Notes: a model not told the origin generated them from the sequence alone. 33,268 nucleotides of DNA from Phycisphaerales bacterium (GCA_020853095.1 JADYZN010000012.1:1-33268), one strand, 5' to 3'; shown: positions 8,006 to 16,443, counted from the first letter of the stretch. Numbers and translations are program-made.

Positions 8006-8941
8006 ATGACACGCGAGACAAAGATCGGGCTGCTGGTGGGCCTGGCGTTCATCATCGTCATCGGGATTCTGCTTTCGGACCACGTGACCAATTCAACCGA
8101 GCCGCCGGGCGCTCAACTGGCCAGCGCCGGCCCGAACGTCCGCAGCAGCGTGGATGTGCCCGCCTCGGGCAATCCCCCCGTGACGACCGTTCCGCCGGTG
8201 ACGGCCCCGCCGGTGACGCCCGAACAACCGGTGCCGACCCAGCGCGAGCTGGCCCCCCGGCCGCAGGTGGTGCAGGTGGAAGTCGGGCCGGGTTCCAACG
8301 GCAACAACAACCCCACGCCGGTGCAGACGACCAATCCGCCCGCCCCATCCACCCCCGCCGATCCGGTTATAAGCCAAACCCCACAGCCCTCGGCCCCGCC
8401 GGCCAGTTCGCTGGATCAGGTGGCGCGGGAACACAACGAACAGATCGTGCCGGCCAATCCGGATGGTTCGTCCACGGCCGCATCGAACGCCTCCACGGCA
8501 TCGAATTCATCCGGCGTGCGGTCGTACAAGGCCGAGCCGGGGGATACGGTCTCGAAAATGGCCGGGCGGTTCATGGGGGCCAACACCAAGGCCAACCGGG
8601 AGGCGATCATCCGGGCCAATCCATCGTTGCAGGCCGACCCCAACCGCGTGGTGGCGGGGCGGACCTATCTGATCCCGGCGTCGCCGACGCAAAATGCCCA
8701 GTCGACTCCGCCCGCTTCGCCGACGCAGAGTGTTGCCACGACGACGCCCCGATCGGGCGAGGCCACCTACACGGCCCGTGAAGGGGACAGCCTCTGGCGG
8801 ATCGCCGAGGAACAACTTGGGGATGGGCGGTTGTACGCGATGATCAAGGATTTGAACAAGGATGTGCTCAAAGGGGGGGAGACGGTGAAGCCGGGAATGG
8901 TGTTGCGGCTGCCGCCACGGCAGGTGGCTTCGGTGGAATAG
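8006..8941 (+). CDS. Membrane-anchored protein with two LysM domains in the division cluster
   Basis: 311 residues. A short basic N-terminus is followed by one membrane segment (about 6-25, IGLLVGLAFIIVIGILL). A Pro/Thr-rich low-complexity linker (about 35-165) follows, then two LysM domains: about 172-226 ('YKAEPGDTVSKMAGRF') and about 252-308 ('YTAREGDSLWRIAEE'). LysM domains bind N-acetylglucosamine-containing glycans such as peptidoglycan, so the protein probably spans the periplasm and anchors to the wall. The ATG at 8006 is preceded by AAGGA about ten bases upstream; codons of the same frame further upstream do not look coding. It lies 70 bp after rsmH and 22 bp before the ftsL-like gene. 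This position is not standard for a LysM gene and suggests a role in septal or wall synthesis. No catalytic domain is visible. Confidence 0.85.
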   Translation: MTRETKIGLLVGLAFIIVIGILLSDHVTNSTEPPGAQLASAGPNVRSSVDVPASGNPPVTTVPPVTAPPVTPEQPVPTQRELAPRPQVVQVEVGPGSNGNNNPTPVQTTNPPAPSTPADPVISQTPQPSAPPASSLDQVAREHNEQIVPANPDGSSTAASNASTASNSSGVRSYKAEPGDTVSKMAGRFMGANTKANREAIIRANPSLQADPNRVVAGRTYLIPASPTQNAQSTPPASPTQSVATTTPRSGEATYTAREGDSLWRIAEEQLGDGRLYAMIKDLNKDVLKGGETVKPGMVLRLPPRQVASVE

Positions 8942-8963
8942 GATCACCAAAGAGGGAAATGCC

Positions 8964-9254
8964 ATGTTGAAGCTGATCATCTGCCTGGTGTGCGGGATGG
9001 GGGTGGCGGTGGTGGTGTTGCAGTTGCGGCAGCAGCGGCTGGAGATGAACTACCAGAACAACCGCCTGTATGGCCAGATCGAGTTGCAGCAGGCGAAACT
9101 GTGGAATCAGCAGTTGCAGATCGCGGTCTACGTGGCCCCCAACGCCATCGCCCGCACGGTGGGATCGCACGAGCTGAACATGGTCCCGCAATCGCCCCTG
9201 CCGTCGCAACAGGCGAACTGGATCGATCCGGCAAACGACCCGAACGCCGAATAG
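8964..9254 (+). CDS. ftsL: FtsL-like small bitopic division protein
   Basis: 96 residues. A single N-terminal membrane helix (about 1-20, LIICLVCGMGVAVVVLQL) is followed by a Gln/Leu-rich segment predicted to form a coiled coil (about 20-56). The tail is short and variable. Size, topology and the position between rsmH and ftsI match FtsL, which in the divisome pairs with a second coiled-coil protein and helps activate the FtsW-FtsI synthase. FtsL sequences are too divergent for certainty by eye, so the call rests mainly on topology and gene order. GAGGG lies a few bases before the ATG at 8964. Confidence 0.6.
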   Translation: MLKLIICLVCGMGVAVVVLQLRQQRLEMNYQNNRLYGQIELQQAKLWNQQLQIAVYVAPNAIARTVGSHELNMVPQSPLPSQQANWIDPANDPNAE

Positions 9255-9330
9255 ACATCCATCGGGGGAAAGCCTTTCCATCCGCCCTCATCCGGTGGCC
9301 GGGGGGGTTGTTTAACATTCATTCCACACT

Positions 9331-9365
9331 CCGGAGGCATTTTGCCGATGATTATTGGACCGTAA
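9331..9365 (+). promoter_or_regulatory. Shine-Dalgarno and six-codon in-frame mini-ORF before ftsI
   Basis: CCGGAGG (9331-9337) lies ten bases before an ATG at 9348 that reads M-I-I-G-P-stop. The TAA (9363-9365) runs into the TAAGGA that serves as the ribosome-binding site of ftsI. The mini-ORF is in the same frame as ftsI, which starts 30 bases downstream at 9378. It could be a leader that delivers terminating ribosomes to the ftsI start, or a former start disabled by a stop codon. Nothing here proves translation. Confidence 0.35.
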
Positions 9366-9377
9366 GGATTCGCCGAT

Positions 9378-11225
9378 ATGCTGAATTTTTCTCCAATCCG
9401 GGCGCTGGTGGTGATGGGGGTGGTGATCGCATCGTTCGTGGGGTTGATGGGGCGGGTGGCGTATTTGCAGACCTATGGCGCCCAGCAACTGGTGCGGCGG
9501 GCGGATCGCCAGCAGCACATGATCGAACGGCTGCCGGCTCGTCGGGGGACGGTTTTCGACAGCGTGGGGAACCTGCTGGCCGGCACGGTGCAGTCCAAGA
9601 CGGTCTACGCCGATCCCAAGTTCATGTTTCAGAGCTACCAGGAGGAGGGGCGAAGCCTGGTGCGGATGGATGATGATGTGGCGAAGCTGGCGCGCATTCT
9701 GGACAAGGATGCGTTTGAGATCAGTCAACTGTTAAACGACCGCCACGAGGCGCGATTCGTGAAAATCGCCGAACATCTGGATGACAATTCCTGCAAGGCG
9801 ATCGAGGCGCTGGACATGCCCGGCATCGGATTGATGCCGGCCAGCGAACGGTATTATCCGATGGGGTCGATCGCCGCGCACATCCTGGGAACCGTGGGCG
9901 GGGATGGCAGCGGGCTGGAAGGGTTGGAGCTGAAATACGAAAAAACCCTGGCCGGCAGGGATGGCTCCAAGCGGACGTTGAAGGATGCCCGGCGGCGGGG
10001 GATTTTCGTGGCGGCCGAGGATTATCTTCCGCCGGACCATGGCAAGCATTTGATATTAACCATCGACGCCAACATCCAGATGATCGCCGAGCAGGAACTG
10101 GCGGCCTCGTGCGAGCAGTACAACGCCAAGCGGGGGGAGGTGGTCGTCATGAACCCGCAGACCGGCGAGGTGCTGGCGATGGCGAACTGGCCGACGTTCA
10201 ATCCGCAGAACCCGGAAGATTCGACGATGGAAACCCGTCGCAACCGGTCGATCACCGATCCGTACGAACCGGGATCGACGTTCAAGCCCTTCATGGTCGG
10301 CCCGGCGCTGCAATGGGGGATCACGCGGGTGAACGAGGTGTGGCCGATCAAGGCGATTTCCTATTACGCCCCCTCCCACCGCACGGTGACGGACGTGCAT
10401 TTTTACGGGCCGTTGTCGACGTGGGATGTGCTGGTCAAATCGAGCAACATCGGCATGTCGATGTTGGCCGAGCGGATGGAAAACCCCCGGATATACAAGG
10501 CCATCACCACGTTCCGTTTTGGTTCCAAAACCGGCATTGAATTACCGGGCGAGGACCCTGGCCTGGTCTATCCGCTCAAGCGCTGGGGCCGCAAAAGCAC
10601 CGAATCGGTGGCCCAGGGATACGAGGTCATGGTGACGCCGCTGCAATTGGCGCGGGCGATGTGCGCATACGCCAACGGCGGGCGGATTGTGCAACCTCAT
10701 GTCATTAAAGGAGTTCTGGATGCCAACGGCACAGTGGTGACGCGATCGTCGCCGACGGATTTGAAATTGCTGCCCGAAGCGGTGGACCCGGTGACGGCCG
10801 CGGAGGTGCGGCGGGTGTTGTGCGATGTGCCGATTCGCGGCACCGCGCGGGGGGCGCGCAGCGGCATCTGGAACGTGTTTGGAAAAACCGGAACCGCCCA
10901 CATCAGTGAAGGCAAGAAAGGGTACAGCCCCACGCGGTTTAACAGCAGTTTCATCGGCGGCGCGCCGGCCGAAGACCCTCGGCTGGTGATCGCCATGGTG
11001 GTTCACGACCCCGAACGCAAACTCGGCCATTACGGCGGCACGGTCACCGCGCCGGCGGCGGTTCGGACGTTGGAAAGGGCGCTGGCGTACATGCAGGTGA
11101 GCGCTTCGCCCGACTTGCCGTTGCCGCCGCCGCAGATCGCAGGTGTGCTGGTCAATTATGATCCCAAGGTCTACCGCCGTCCGCCGATCAAGGGGCCGCA
11201 GGCCACCGCTTCGGTGCAGGAATAG
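9378..11225 (+). CDS. ftsI: Peptidoglycan D,D-transpeptidase FtsI (class B penicillin-binding protein)
   Basis: 615 residues, normal for FtsI/PBP3-type class B PBPs that cross-link peptidoglycan stems at the septum. Order: an N-terminal membrane anchor (about 10-28), a pedestal domain with 'RRGTVFDSVGNLLA', and the transpeptidase domain. All three active-site motifs are intact: the S-x-x-K with nucleophile Ser300 (STFK), the S-x-N at Ser355-Ser356-Asn357, and K-T-G at Lys503-Gly505. There is no C-terminal PASTA domain. AAGGA nine bases before the ATG at 9378 supports the start. It closes the plus-strand cluster and converges with rne 24 bp away. The murE/murF/mraY genes that often follow ftsI are not here. 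Confidence 0.93.
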   Translation: MLNFSPIRALVVMGVVIASFVGLMGRVAYLQTYGAQQLVRRADRQQHMIERLPARRGTVFDSVGNLLAGTVQSKTVYADPKFMFQSYQEEGRSLVRMDDDVAKLARILDKDAFEISQLLNDRHEARFVKIAEHLDDNSCKAIEALDMPGIGLMPASERYYPMGSIAAHILGTVGGDGSGLEGLELKYEKTLAGRDGSKRTLKDARRRGIFVAAEDYLPPDHGKHLILTIDANIQMIAEQELAASCEQYNAKRGEVVVMNPQTGEVLAMANWPTFNPQNPEDSTMETRRNRSITDPYEPGSTFKPFMVGPALQWGITRVNEVWPIKAISYYAPSHRTVTDVHFYGPLSTWDVLVKSSNIGMSMLAERMENPRIYKAITTFRFGSKTGIELPGEDPGLVYPLKRWGRKSTESVAQGYEVMVTPLQLARAMCAYANGGRIVQPHVIKGVLDANGTVVTRSSPTDLKLLPEAVDPVTAAEVRRVLCDVPIRGTARGARSGIWNVFGKTGTAHISEGKKGYSPTRFNSSFIGGAPAEDPRLVIAMVVHDPERKLGHYGGTVTAPAAVRTLERALAYMQVSASPDLPLPPPQIAGVLVNYDPKVYRRPPIKGPQATASVQE

Positions 11226-11249
11226 CCTGGCAATCCCTTCGTCTCGTGC

Positions 11250-13682
11250 CTAATCCAGATCGTCGGGAATGGCGTCCAGGTCGCGATAGGATCGCGGCCG
11301 GCGGACAGGTTCGGGGTTGACCGGTTCATCCGAAATCAGGTGGCGGTCGGTGGAACCGGTGCGAACCACCGGCGCCGGCGGCGGCGGAGCGGGACGCTGA
11401 TTGGCGACAGGGGGGGTCGGCCGGGGCGATTCATCGGTATCGGCGGCGGATTCTCCTTCTCCATTCTGGCCCGTTTTGGAGCGGGAACGATGCCGGCGGC
11501 CACCACGCCGCCGCCGACGACGGGAGGCGGGGGGTTCCTTTTCATTGCCAATTTCGGCCGGTTCTTCGGATTCATCCGATGGAGAATCGGTTGAATCAGA
11601 GATTTCGTCGCGGTCGGATTCCTCGTCGGAGGATTGTTCATCCGGTTCAGAATCAGACCGATCGAAGTCATCTTCGGCCTCATCCGATGAAGATTGCGAA
11701 TCCGATCCCGTGTCGCGGGCGGAGGATTGATCGCGTCCGCGGCCTCGACGGCCCCGCCTGCCCCGACGACGGCCCCGTCGCGGTGCATCGGAATCTTCAT
11801 TGGCCTCATCCGAGCCGGCATCCGAAGAGTCGGCCGTTGGTTGCGGTTCATCGGCATCTTCGGATTCATCATCGCCCGACGGAGGGGGCGGCGGTGGCAG
11901 GGCACGGGATGAATTGGGCTGATCAAGGCGGCTTTCGCGCTCCTCGACCGCATCTTCAGCACTGTCAAGCAGATAACGTTCATCCATCGCCACTTCCGGT
12001 TCGTGGCGGGAGGAGGGTTGCTGCTGGGATTGGCCGCGTTGACCGCGATCATCGCGTCGGCCTCGATCGTCGCGACGGCCGCGATCATCACGGCGGCCCT
12101 GGCGGCGTTGGGCGTTCTGGTTGGCGCCGTGGGCATCCTGTGTGGACATCCCCAACGCCTCGATGAAGACCAGCCCATCGCGGGCGTCAAACAGCGCCAG
12201 TTGAACTTCATCCAGCCCCAGGGCCGGATCGACGCGGACGACGATGCGCTTGGTGCTGTGGGATTCGAGCTGCGCGAGCTGGGCGCGCTTTTTGTTTTGC
12301 AGGTAAAACGCCACCTCGTTGCAGACCGACAATTCGATGCGGGCGACGCGCTGGTCATGGGCGGCGATGGCGAGTCGGCGCATGACGTCCAGGCCCATGC
12401 TTTCGGGGGTTTTGACCAGTCCCGATCCCTTGCAATGCGGGCAGTCGAAATAAATCGAACGTTTGAGGCTGGGGCGCATGCGCTGGCGGGTCAGTTCGAT
12501 AATGCCGAACTGGCTCATGCGCAGAACCTTGGTTTTGGCGCGGTCCTTGCGGAAATTGTCGTGCAGGCGTTTTTCAAGGTCGCGGCGGTGGCGCTCGAAT
12601 CGCAGGTCGATGAAGTCGCAGATGATCACGCCGCCCAGATCGCGCAATTTGAGCTGGCGGGGGATTTCATCGGCGGCTTCCAGGTCGGTTTTGAAGGCGG
12701 TGGTTTCGGCGTCGGAGTGTTCGCGGAATTTTCCGGAGTTGACGTCGATGGCGACGATGGCCTCGGTGGAATCGATCACCAGCGACCCGCCGGAAGGAAG
12801 CGGCACGTGGCGGCTGTACATCTGTTCGATTTCGCGTTCGATGCCGTACTTGTGAAACAGCGGCACGCCCTCTTCGTACAGATCGACCTTGTTGCGCGTG
12901 CGCGGCATGGCGATCTTGAAAAACTCCTTGATTTTGCGGGCGACTTCCCGGTTGTCGACGATCAGCCGGTCGATCTCGGTGGTGAAGACATCCCGCACGG
13001 TGCGCGTCACCAGGTCCCCTTCGGTGTACAGTTCGATGGGCGCCGACGAGGCGGCTTTTTTCTCGATGTTCTCCCACAGCCGCGTGAGGTATTTCAGGTC
13101 GCGTTCGATTTCGGCCTTGGTTTTGCCGACGCCGGCGGTGCGGATGATGAAACCGACGTCCCGCGGCGGCTTGAGGCCGTCGAGAATCTGGCGCAGGCGG
13201 CGGCGTTCCTCCTCCTCCTCGATCTTCCGGCTGACGCCCATCTTGCCCATGCCGGGCATCATCACCAGGATGCGGCCGGGGATGGACAAGTAGGTGGTGA
13301 GGGTGGGGCCTTTGGTGCCGATGCCCTCCTTGATGATCTGCACGATGATCTCATCCCCCCGGCGCAGACACCGCTGAATGGGCGGGCGGTCGCGGCGGGC
13401 CATCTTGCGGCCGACCGATTCGTGAACGTCCTCCCGTCCGCCGCCAAAATAACTGGGCATCACGTCGGAGATGTGCAGAAATCCGTTGCGGCCCAGGCCA
13501 AAGTCCACGAAGGCCGCCTGGATGGACGCCTCGACGTTGGTGACCCGGCCCTTGTAGATGTTGCCGACGTGGGAGGTGGAGCTGGTTCGCTCCATGTAAA
13601 GTTCTTCAAGTTTTCCGTTGTCCAGGAGGGCGATGCGGCATTCCTCGCCTTCCGAGACGTTGATTAACATTTCTTTTGACAT
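11250..13682 (-). CDS. rne: Ribonuclease E/G family endoribonuclease with long charged C-terminal tail
   Basis: 810 residues. The catalytic half is of Rne/Rng type: an S1-like domain (about 38-130, 'GNIYKGRVTNVEASIQAAFVDFG'), the DNase I-like subdomain with predicted metal-binding Asp313 (AIDVNSGK) and Asp356 (ICDFIDLR), and a zinc-link C414-P-H-C417 used for dimerisation. It cleaves single-stranded RNA in mRNA decay and rRNA/tRNA processing. From about 520 the protein is low-complexity: three RRDDRG-type repeats, long Asp/Glu/Ser runs alternating with Arg blocks (RRGRRRGRRGRRGRGR) and Pro-rich patches. This resembles the disordered RNA- and partner-binding tail of RNase E. RNase G is shorter, so the rne name is favoured but not certain. 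It is the last gene of the hpf-ptsN-ptsH-ptsI run. Confidence 0.92.
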   Translation of the reverse strand: MSKEMLINVSEGEECRIALLDNGKLEELYMERTSSTSHVGNIYKGRVTNVEASIQAAFVDFGLGRNGFLHISDVMPSYFGGGREDVHESVGRKMARRDRPPIQRCLRRGDEIIVQIIKEGIGTKGPTLTTYLSIPGRILVMMPGMGKMGVSRKIEEEEERRRLRQILDGLKPPRDVGFIIRTAGVGKTKAEIERDLKYLTRLWENIEKKAASSAPIELYTEGDLVTRTVRDVFTTEIDRLIVDNREVARKIKEFFKIAMPRTRNKVDLYEEGVPLFHKYGIEREIEQMYSRHVPLPSGGSLVIDSTEAIVAIDVNSGKFREHSDAETTAFKTDLEAADEIPRQLKLRDLGGVIICDFIDLRFERHRRDLEKRLHDNFRKDRAKTKVLRMSQFGIIELTRQRMRPSLKRSIYFDCPHCKGSGLVKTPESMGLDVMRRLAIAAHDQRVARIELSVCNEVAFYLQNKKRAQLAQLESHSTKRIVVRVDPALGLDEVQLALFDARDGLVFIEALGMSTQDAHGANQNAQRRQGRRDDRGRRDDRGRRDDRGQRGQSQQQPSSRHEPEVAMDERYLLDSAEDAVEERESRLDQPNSSRALPPPPPPSGDDESEDADEPQPTADSSDAGSDEANEDSDAPRRGRRRGRRGRRGRGRDQSSARDTGSDSQSSSDEAEDDFDRSDSEPDEQSSDEESDRDEISDSTDSPSDESEEPAEIGNEKEPPASRRRRRRGGRRHRSRSKTGQNGEGESAADTDESPRPTPPVANQRPAPPPPAPVVRTGSTDRHLISDEPVNPEPVRRPRSYRDLDAIPDDLD

Positions 13683-13701
13683 AGATGCGATGTCGCCTGT
13701 C

Positions 13702-13760
13702 GCCGGTTGCTTGTTGTTCGTTCAAATCGAAAAGCGCTGCGCGTTTGTCCGGCAACCGGC
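13702..13760 (-). promoter_or_regulatory. Inverted repeat in the ptsI-rne spacer (possible rne 5' UTR hairpin)
   Basis: Perfect 9-bp arms GCCGGTTGC (13702-13710) and GCAACCGGC (13752-13760) frame a 41-base loop just before the rne start. A further GGCAACCAGCAAC copy flanks the right arm. A hairpin here could act as an attenuator, a processing site or a target for RNase E autoregulation, as known for the rne leader in E. coli. The assignment is inference. Confidence 0.35.
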
Positions 13761-13789
13761 CACCGGCAACCAGCAACGGCTTTCCGCCA

Positions 13790-15529
13790 TTAAAATGCCT
13801 CCGGGATGATTTTCCTGGTCTCTTCGCGCAGGAAATGCATCACCTGTCGTTCACTGTCAAAGCTCATCACCCGGCGGGCAACGTGTTTGGCGTGCTCCAT
13901 CGTGGTTGAGCGGATGATCTTTTTCACCTCCGGAATGTCCGGCCCGTTCATGCTGAAGATCGTCAATCCCAGCCCCAGCAGCAATAAAGTGTACAACGGT
14001 TCGCCGGCCATTTCACCACAGACGCTGACGCTGATCGAATTTCGGGTTCCGGCGCGGATGACGTCCCGAATCAACGCCAGCACGGCCGGATGGGCCGGGC
14101 AAAACAATCCCGCCACCCGTTCGTTGGTCCGGTCGCAGGCCAGCGTGTACTGGATGAGATCGTTGGTCCCGATGGAGAAAAAGTTCACCTCGTGGGCGAA
14201 ATGATTCGCCATCAGGGCGGCCGAGGGAACCTCGATCATCATGCCGATGGGGATGTCCTGCCGGAAGGGCTGGTTGTCATCCTCCAGCTCCTCGGTGACG
14301 TCCTTGAGGACCATCTTGGCCTGGCGCAATTCCATCAGCGTCGAGATCATGGGGAACATGATCCGCACGTCACCCAGGACGCTGGCCCGCATGATCGCCC
14401 GCAACTGCCGTTTGAACATGGGGATGTCATGCAGACACATGCGGATGGACCGGTCGCCGAGGAAGGGGTTGCGCTCGGGGTTGGCGGCTTTTTCCTGCGT
14501 GTATTTGTCGGCCCCAAGGTCCAGCGTTCGGATGACCAGCGGCTTGCCCTTGAGCAGCCGGATGGCCTCGACGTAGGAATTGTAATGGTCCTCCTCGGTC
14601 GGCTCCTTGGCCGATGCGAGGTACAGAAACTCGGTGCGGTACAGGCCGATGCCCTGCGCGCCGCGGTGGGTGGCGTCGGTGATTTCCTCGGGGAATTCGA
14701 TGTTGGCCTGCAGGCTGACGGCGTGCCCGTCGAGCGTCTGGGCCGGCAGTTCGCGCAGCTCGGCCAGTTCGGTTTCGAGCCGAACGAGCTTGCGTTCAAA
14801 CTCGCGATGTTCGGCGAGCTGTTCCTCGTCGGGGTTGATGATCAGCACGCCGCGGTTGCCGTCGATGATGACGGTGTCGCCGCCGGAAATCTCGGAGGTG
14901 ATGTTCCCCAGCCCGACGACCGCCGGGATGCCCATGGCGCGGGCGACGATGGCGGTGTGGCTGGTGCGCCCGCCGACGTCCGTGGCGAATCCACGCACGT
15001 GGACGCGGTCCAGCGCCGCGGTCTGCGAGGGCAGAAGGTCGTGCGCGATGACCACGACGTTCTGCGTCAACTGGCCCAGGCCCTTGTGTTTCTGGCCGAT
15101 CAGGTGGCGCAGAATGCGCCGTTCGACGTCGTAAACGTCCTTGACCCGCTCCGACAGGTACTTGTCGGACATTTTCAGAAAATTGGCCGCGAATCGCCGC
15201 ATGACGACGCTGACGGCGTATTCGGCGGTGGTCTGGTTGGTCTGGATTTCACCCAGGAGCTGTTTGAGGGTGGTCTTGTCGCGCAGGATGCCCAGGTGGA
15301 AATCGAAGATGTTGCCGATTTCCTTGCCGTGCTTGGCGGCGGTCTCCTTGCGCAGGCGGGTCAGGTCGGCCACGCTTTCGGCCAGCGCCTTCTCCACCCG
15401 CTTGATCTCGGCGGGCACTTCGGTCGCTTCAACCTGCCGGCGTGGAATCAGCAAATCCTCCGCGTCCAGCACGACCGCGGTGCTGATGACGACGCCGGGG
15501 GAAACGCCTATGCCTTTCTTTATCTCCAT
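13790..15529 (-). CDS. ptsI: PTS Enzyme I (phosphoenolpyruvate-protein phosphotransferase)
   Basis: 579 residues, the normal length of Enzyme I, which autophosphorylates with phosphoenolpyruvate and passes the phosphate to HPr. Seen: the N-terminal KKGIGVSPGVV, phospho-His191 in GGRTSHTAIVARA, GLYRTEFLYL, the PEP-binding barrel with SIGTNDLIQYTLACDR, and the C-terminal VCGEMAGEP with Cys504. There is no N-terminal GAF domain, so it is the PtsI rather than the PtsP (EI-Ntr) form. It lies 82 bp downstream of ptsH on the same strand. No sugar permease (EIIB or EIIC) gene is in the window, so with EIIA-Ntr it probably forms a regulatory phosphorelay. Confidence 0.95.
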   Translation of the reverse strand: MEIKKGIGVSPGVVISTAVVLDAEDLLIPRRQVEATEVPAEIKRVEKALAESVADLTRLRKETAAKHGKEIGNIFDFHLGILRDKTTLKQLLGEIQTNQTTAEYAVSVVMRRFAANFLKMSDKYLSERVKDVYDVERRILRHLIGQKHKGLGQLTQNVVVIAHDLLPSQTAALDRVHVRGFATDVGGRTSHTAIVARAMGIPAVVGLGNITSEISGGDTVIIDGNRGVLIINPDEEQLAEHREFERKLVRLETELAELRELPAQTLDGHAVSLQANIEFPEEITDATHRGAQGIGLYRTEFLYLASAKEPTEEDHYNSYVEAIRLLKGKPLVIRTLDLGADKYTQEKAANPERNPFLGDRSIRMCLHDIPMFKRQLRAIMRASVLGDVRIMFPMISTLMELRQAKMVLKDVTEELEDDNQPFRQDIPIGMMIEVPSAALMANHFAHEVNFFSIGTNDLIQYTLACDRTNERVAGLFCPAHPAVLALIRDVIRAGTRNSISVSVCGEMAGEPLYTLLLLGLGLTIFSMNGPDIPEVKKIIRSTTMEHAKHVARRVMSFDSERQVMHFLREETRKIIPEAF

Positions 15530-15611
15530 GCGATCATCGCCGATTCAAATGCCGCTGTCTGCCGTCGCCCGCCGGACATCAAGGTCGGGCCGCCGCATCG
15601 TCGCGGCGTTG

Positions 15612-15890
15612 TCAATCTTCCTCGCCAAATCCCGATTCAAACAAATCCCCCAGCCGCCGCACCGCCTCGTCGGCGTCCTCGCCGCTGGCCTCGATGGTCA
15701 GCGGGGTACCTTCCACCGCCGCCAGGATGATCATCTGCATCACGCTCTTGCCATCGGCCTCGCACGGTTCCTCGCCTCCCTTGAGCACCTTGATGTCCGA
15801 GGTGAACTGGTTGGCCATGTCCACGAACTGCATCGCGGGACGCGCGTGCAGACCCAGCTTGTTTTTCACCAGAACCTGTTTGCAAGCCAT
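15612..15890 (-). CDS. ptsH: PTS phosphocarrier protein HPr
   Basis: 92 residues. The phospho-acceptor motif LGLHARPA puts the active histidine at position 15, as in other HPr proteins, if the ATG at 15890 is used; an ATG two codons upstream (15896) is also possible. The regulatory-serine region reads GKSVMQM (Ser49 after a three-residue insertion relative to typical HPr), so phosphorylation by an HPr kinase is conceivable, but no hprK is in the window. It carries phosphate from Enzyme I to EIIA. No strong ribosome-binding site is visible. It is encoded between ptsN and ptsI. Confidence 0.93.
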   Translation of the reverse strand: MACKQVLVKNKLGLHARPAMQFVDMANQFTSDIKVLKGGEEPCEADGKSVMQMIILAAVEGTPLTIEASGEDADEAVRRLGDLFESGFGEED

Positions 15891-15975
15891 GGGCATGATT
15901 GTAGGCGACGGAACGGTCAAGGATGAACATCTCAAGTGCGGTCCGTGGTATCACGAAAAAACGATCTTTGCGGAG

Positions 15976-16443
15976 TTATTTGCCCTGATCCGCCTCGTCC
16001 AGCAGCTCCACGATCGCCTGGCGGGTGGTGCTTTGACGGATGAACCGGCGGAACATGTCCTTCTGCAGGTTGCTGAAGACGATGTTCATCGCCTGGAGAT
16101 GCTGCTGCGGCTGGTTGTCCGGCGACAGCAGGAGAAACACCGTGTAGACCGGCTGCTGGTCGAGGGCGGCAAAGTCGATCCCCGCGGCGCTGCGGCCGAT
16201 CGCGCCGACCATCTTCGTGATCTTCGGATGTTTGACGTGCGGGACGGCCACGCCCTTGCCAAATCCGGTGGACCCGGTCTGCTCGCGTTTGATCAACGCG
16301 GCGACCACTTCCTCCACGGCATCGGCCGGCAGCGCGCCGGCGGTGGCCAGCGAATTGACCAGCTCGCGCAAAACCGCGTTGCGGTCGGCTCCCTGCAATT
16401 CGGCGATGATGGCGTCGGATACGATGAAATCTTTCAACTTCAT
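15976..16443 (-). CDS. ptsN: PTS EIIA-Ntr-type regulatory protein
   Basis: 155 residues forming one PTS_EIIA type-2 domain. The active-site motif GVAVPHVKH contains the predicted phospho-His69, preceded by the family signature 'REQTGSTGFGKG'. EIIA-Ntr proteins act as phosphorylation-dependent regulators (potassium transport, stress, nitrogen/carbon balance in proteobacteria) and are not dedicated to one sugar. Position directly after hpf matches the widespread hpf-ptsN gene pair. GAGAGG lies about 11 bases before the ATG at 16443. A fructose-type EIIA is the alternative, but no EIIB or EIIC is attached or nearby. Confidence 0.9.
   Translation of the reverse strand: MKLKDFIVSDAIIAELQGADRNAVLRELVNSLATAGALPADAVEEVVAALIKREQTGSTGFGKGVAVPHVKHPKITKMVGAIGRSAAGIDFAALDQQPVYTVFLLLSPDNQPQQHLQAMNIVFSNLQKDMFRRFIRQSTTRQAIVELLDEADQGK

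Noticed and set aside
12003-13667. Plus-strand open frame of 554 codons opposite rne
   Set aside because: Antisense shadow of the RNase E/G coding region, which has all catalytic motifs on the minus strand.
14090-15730. Plus-strand open frame of 546 codons opposite ptsI
   Set aside because: Antisense shadow of Enzyme I; composition is unlike a real protein.
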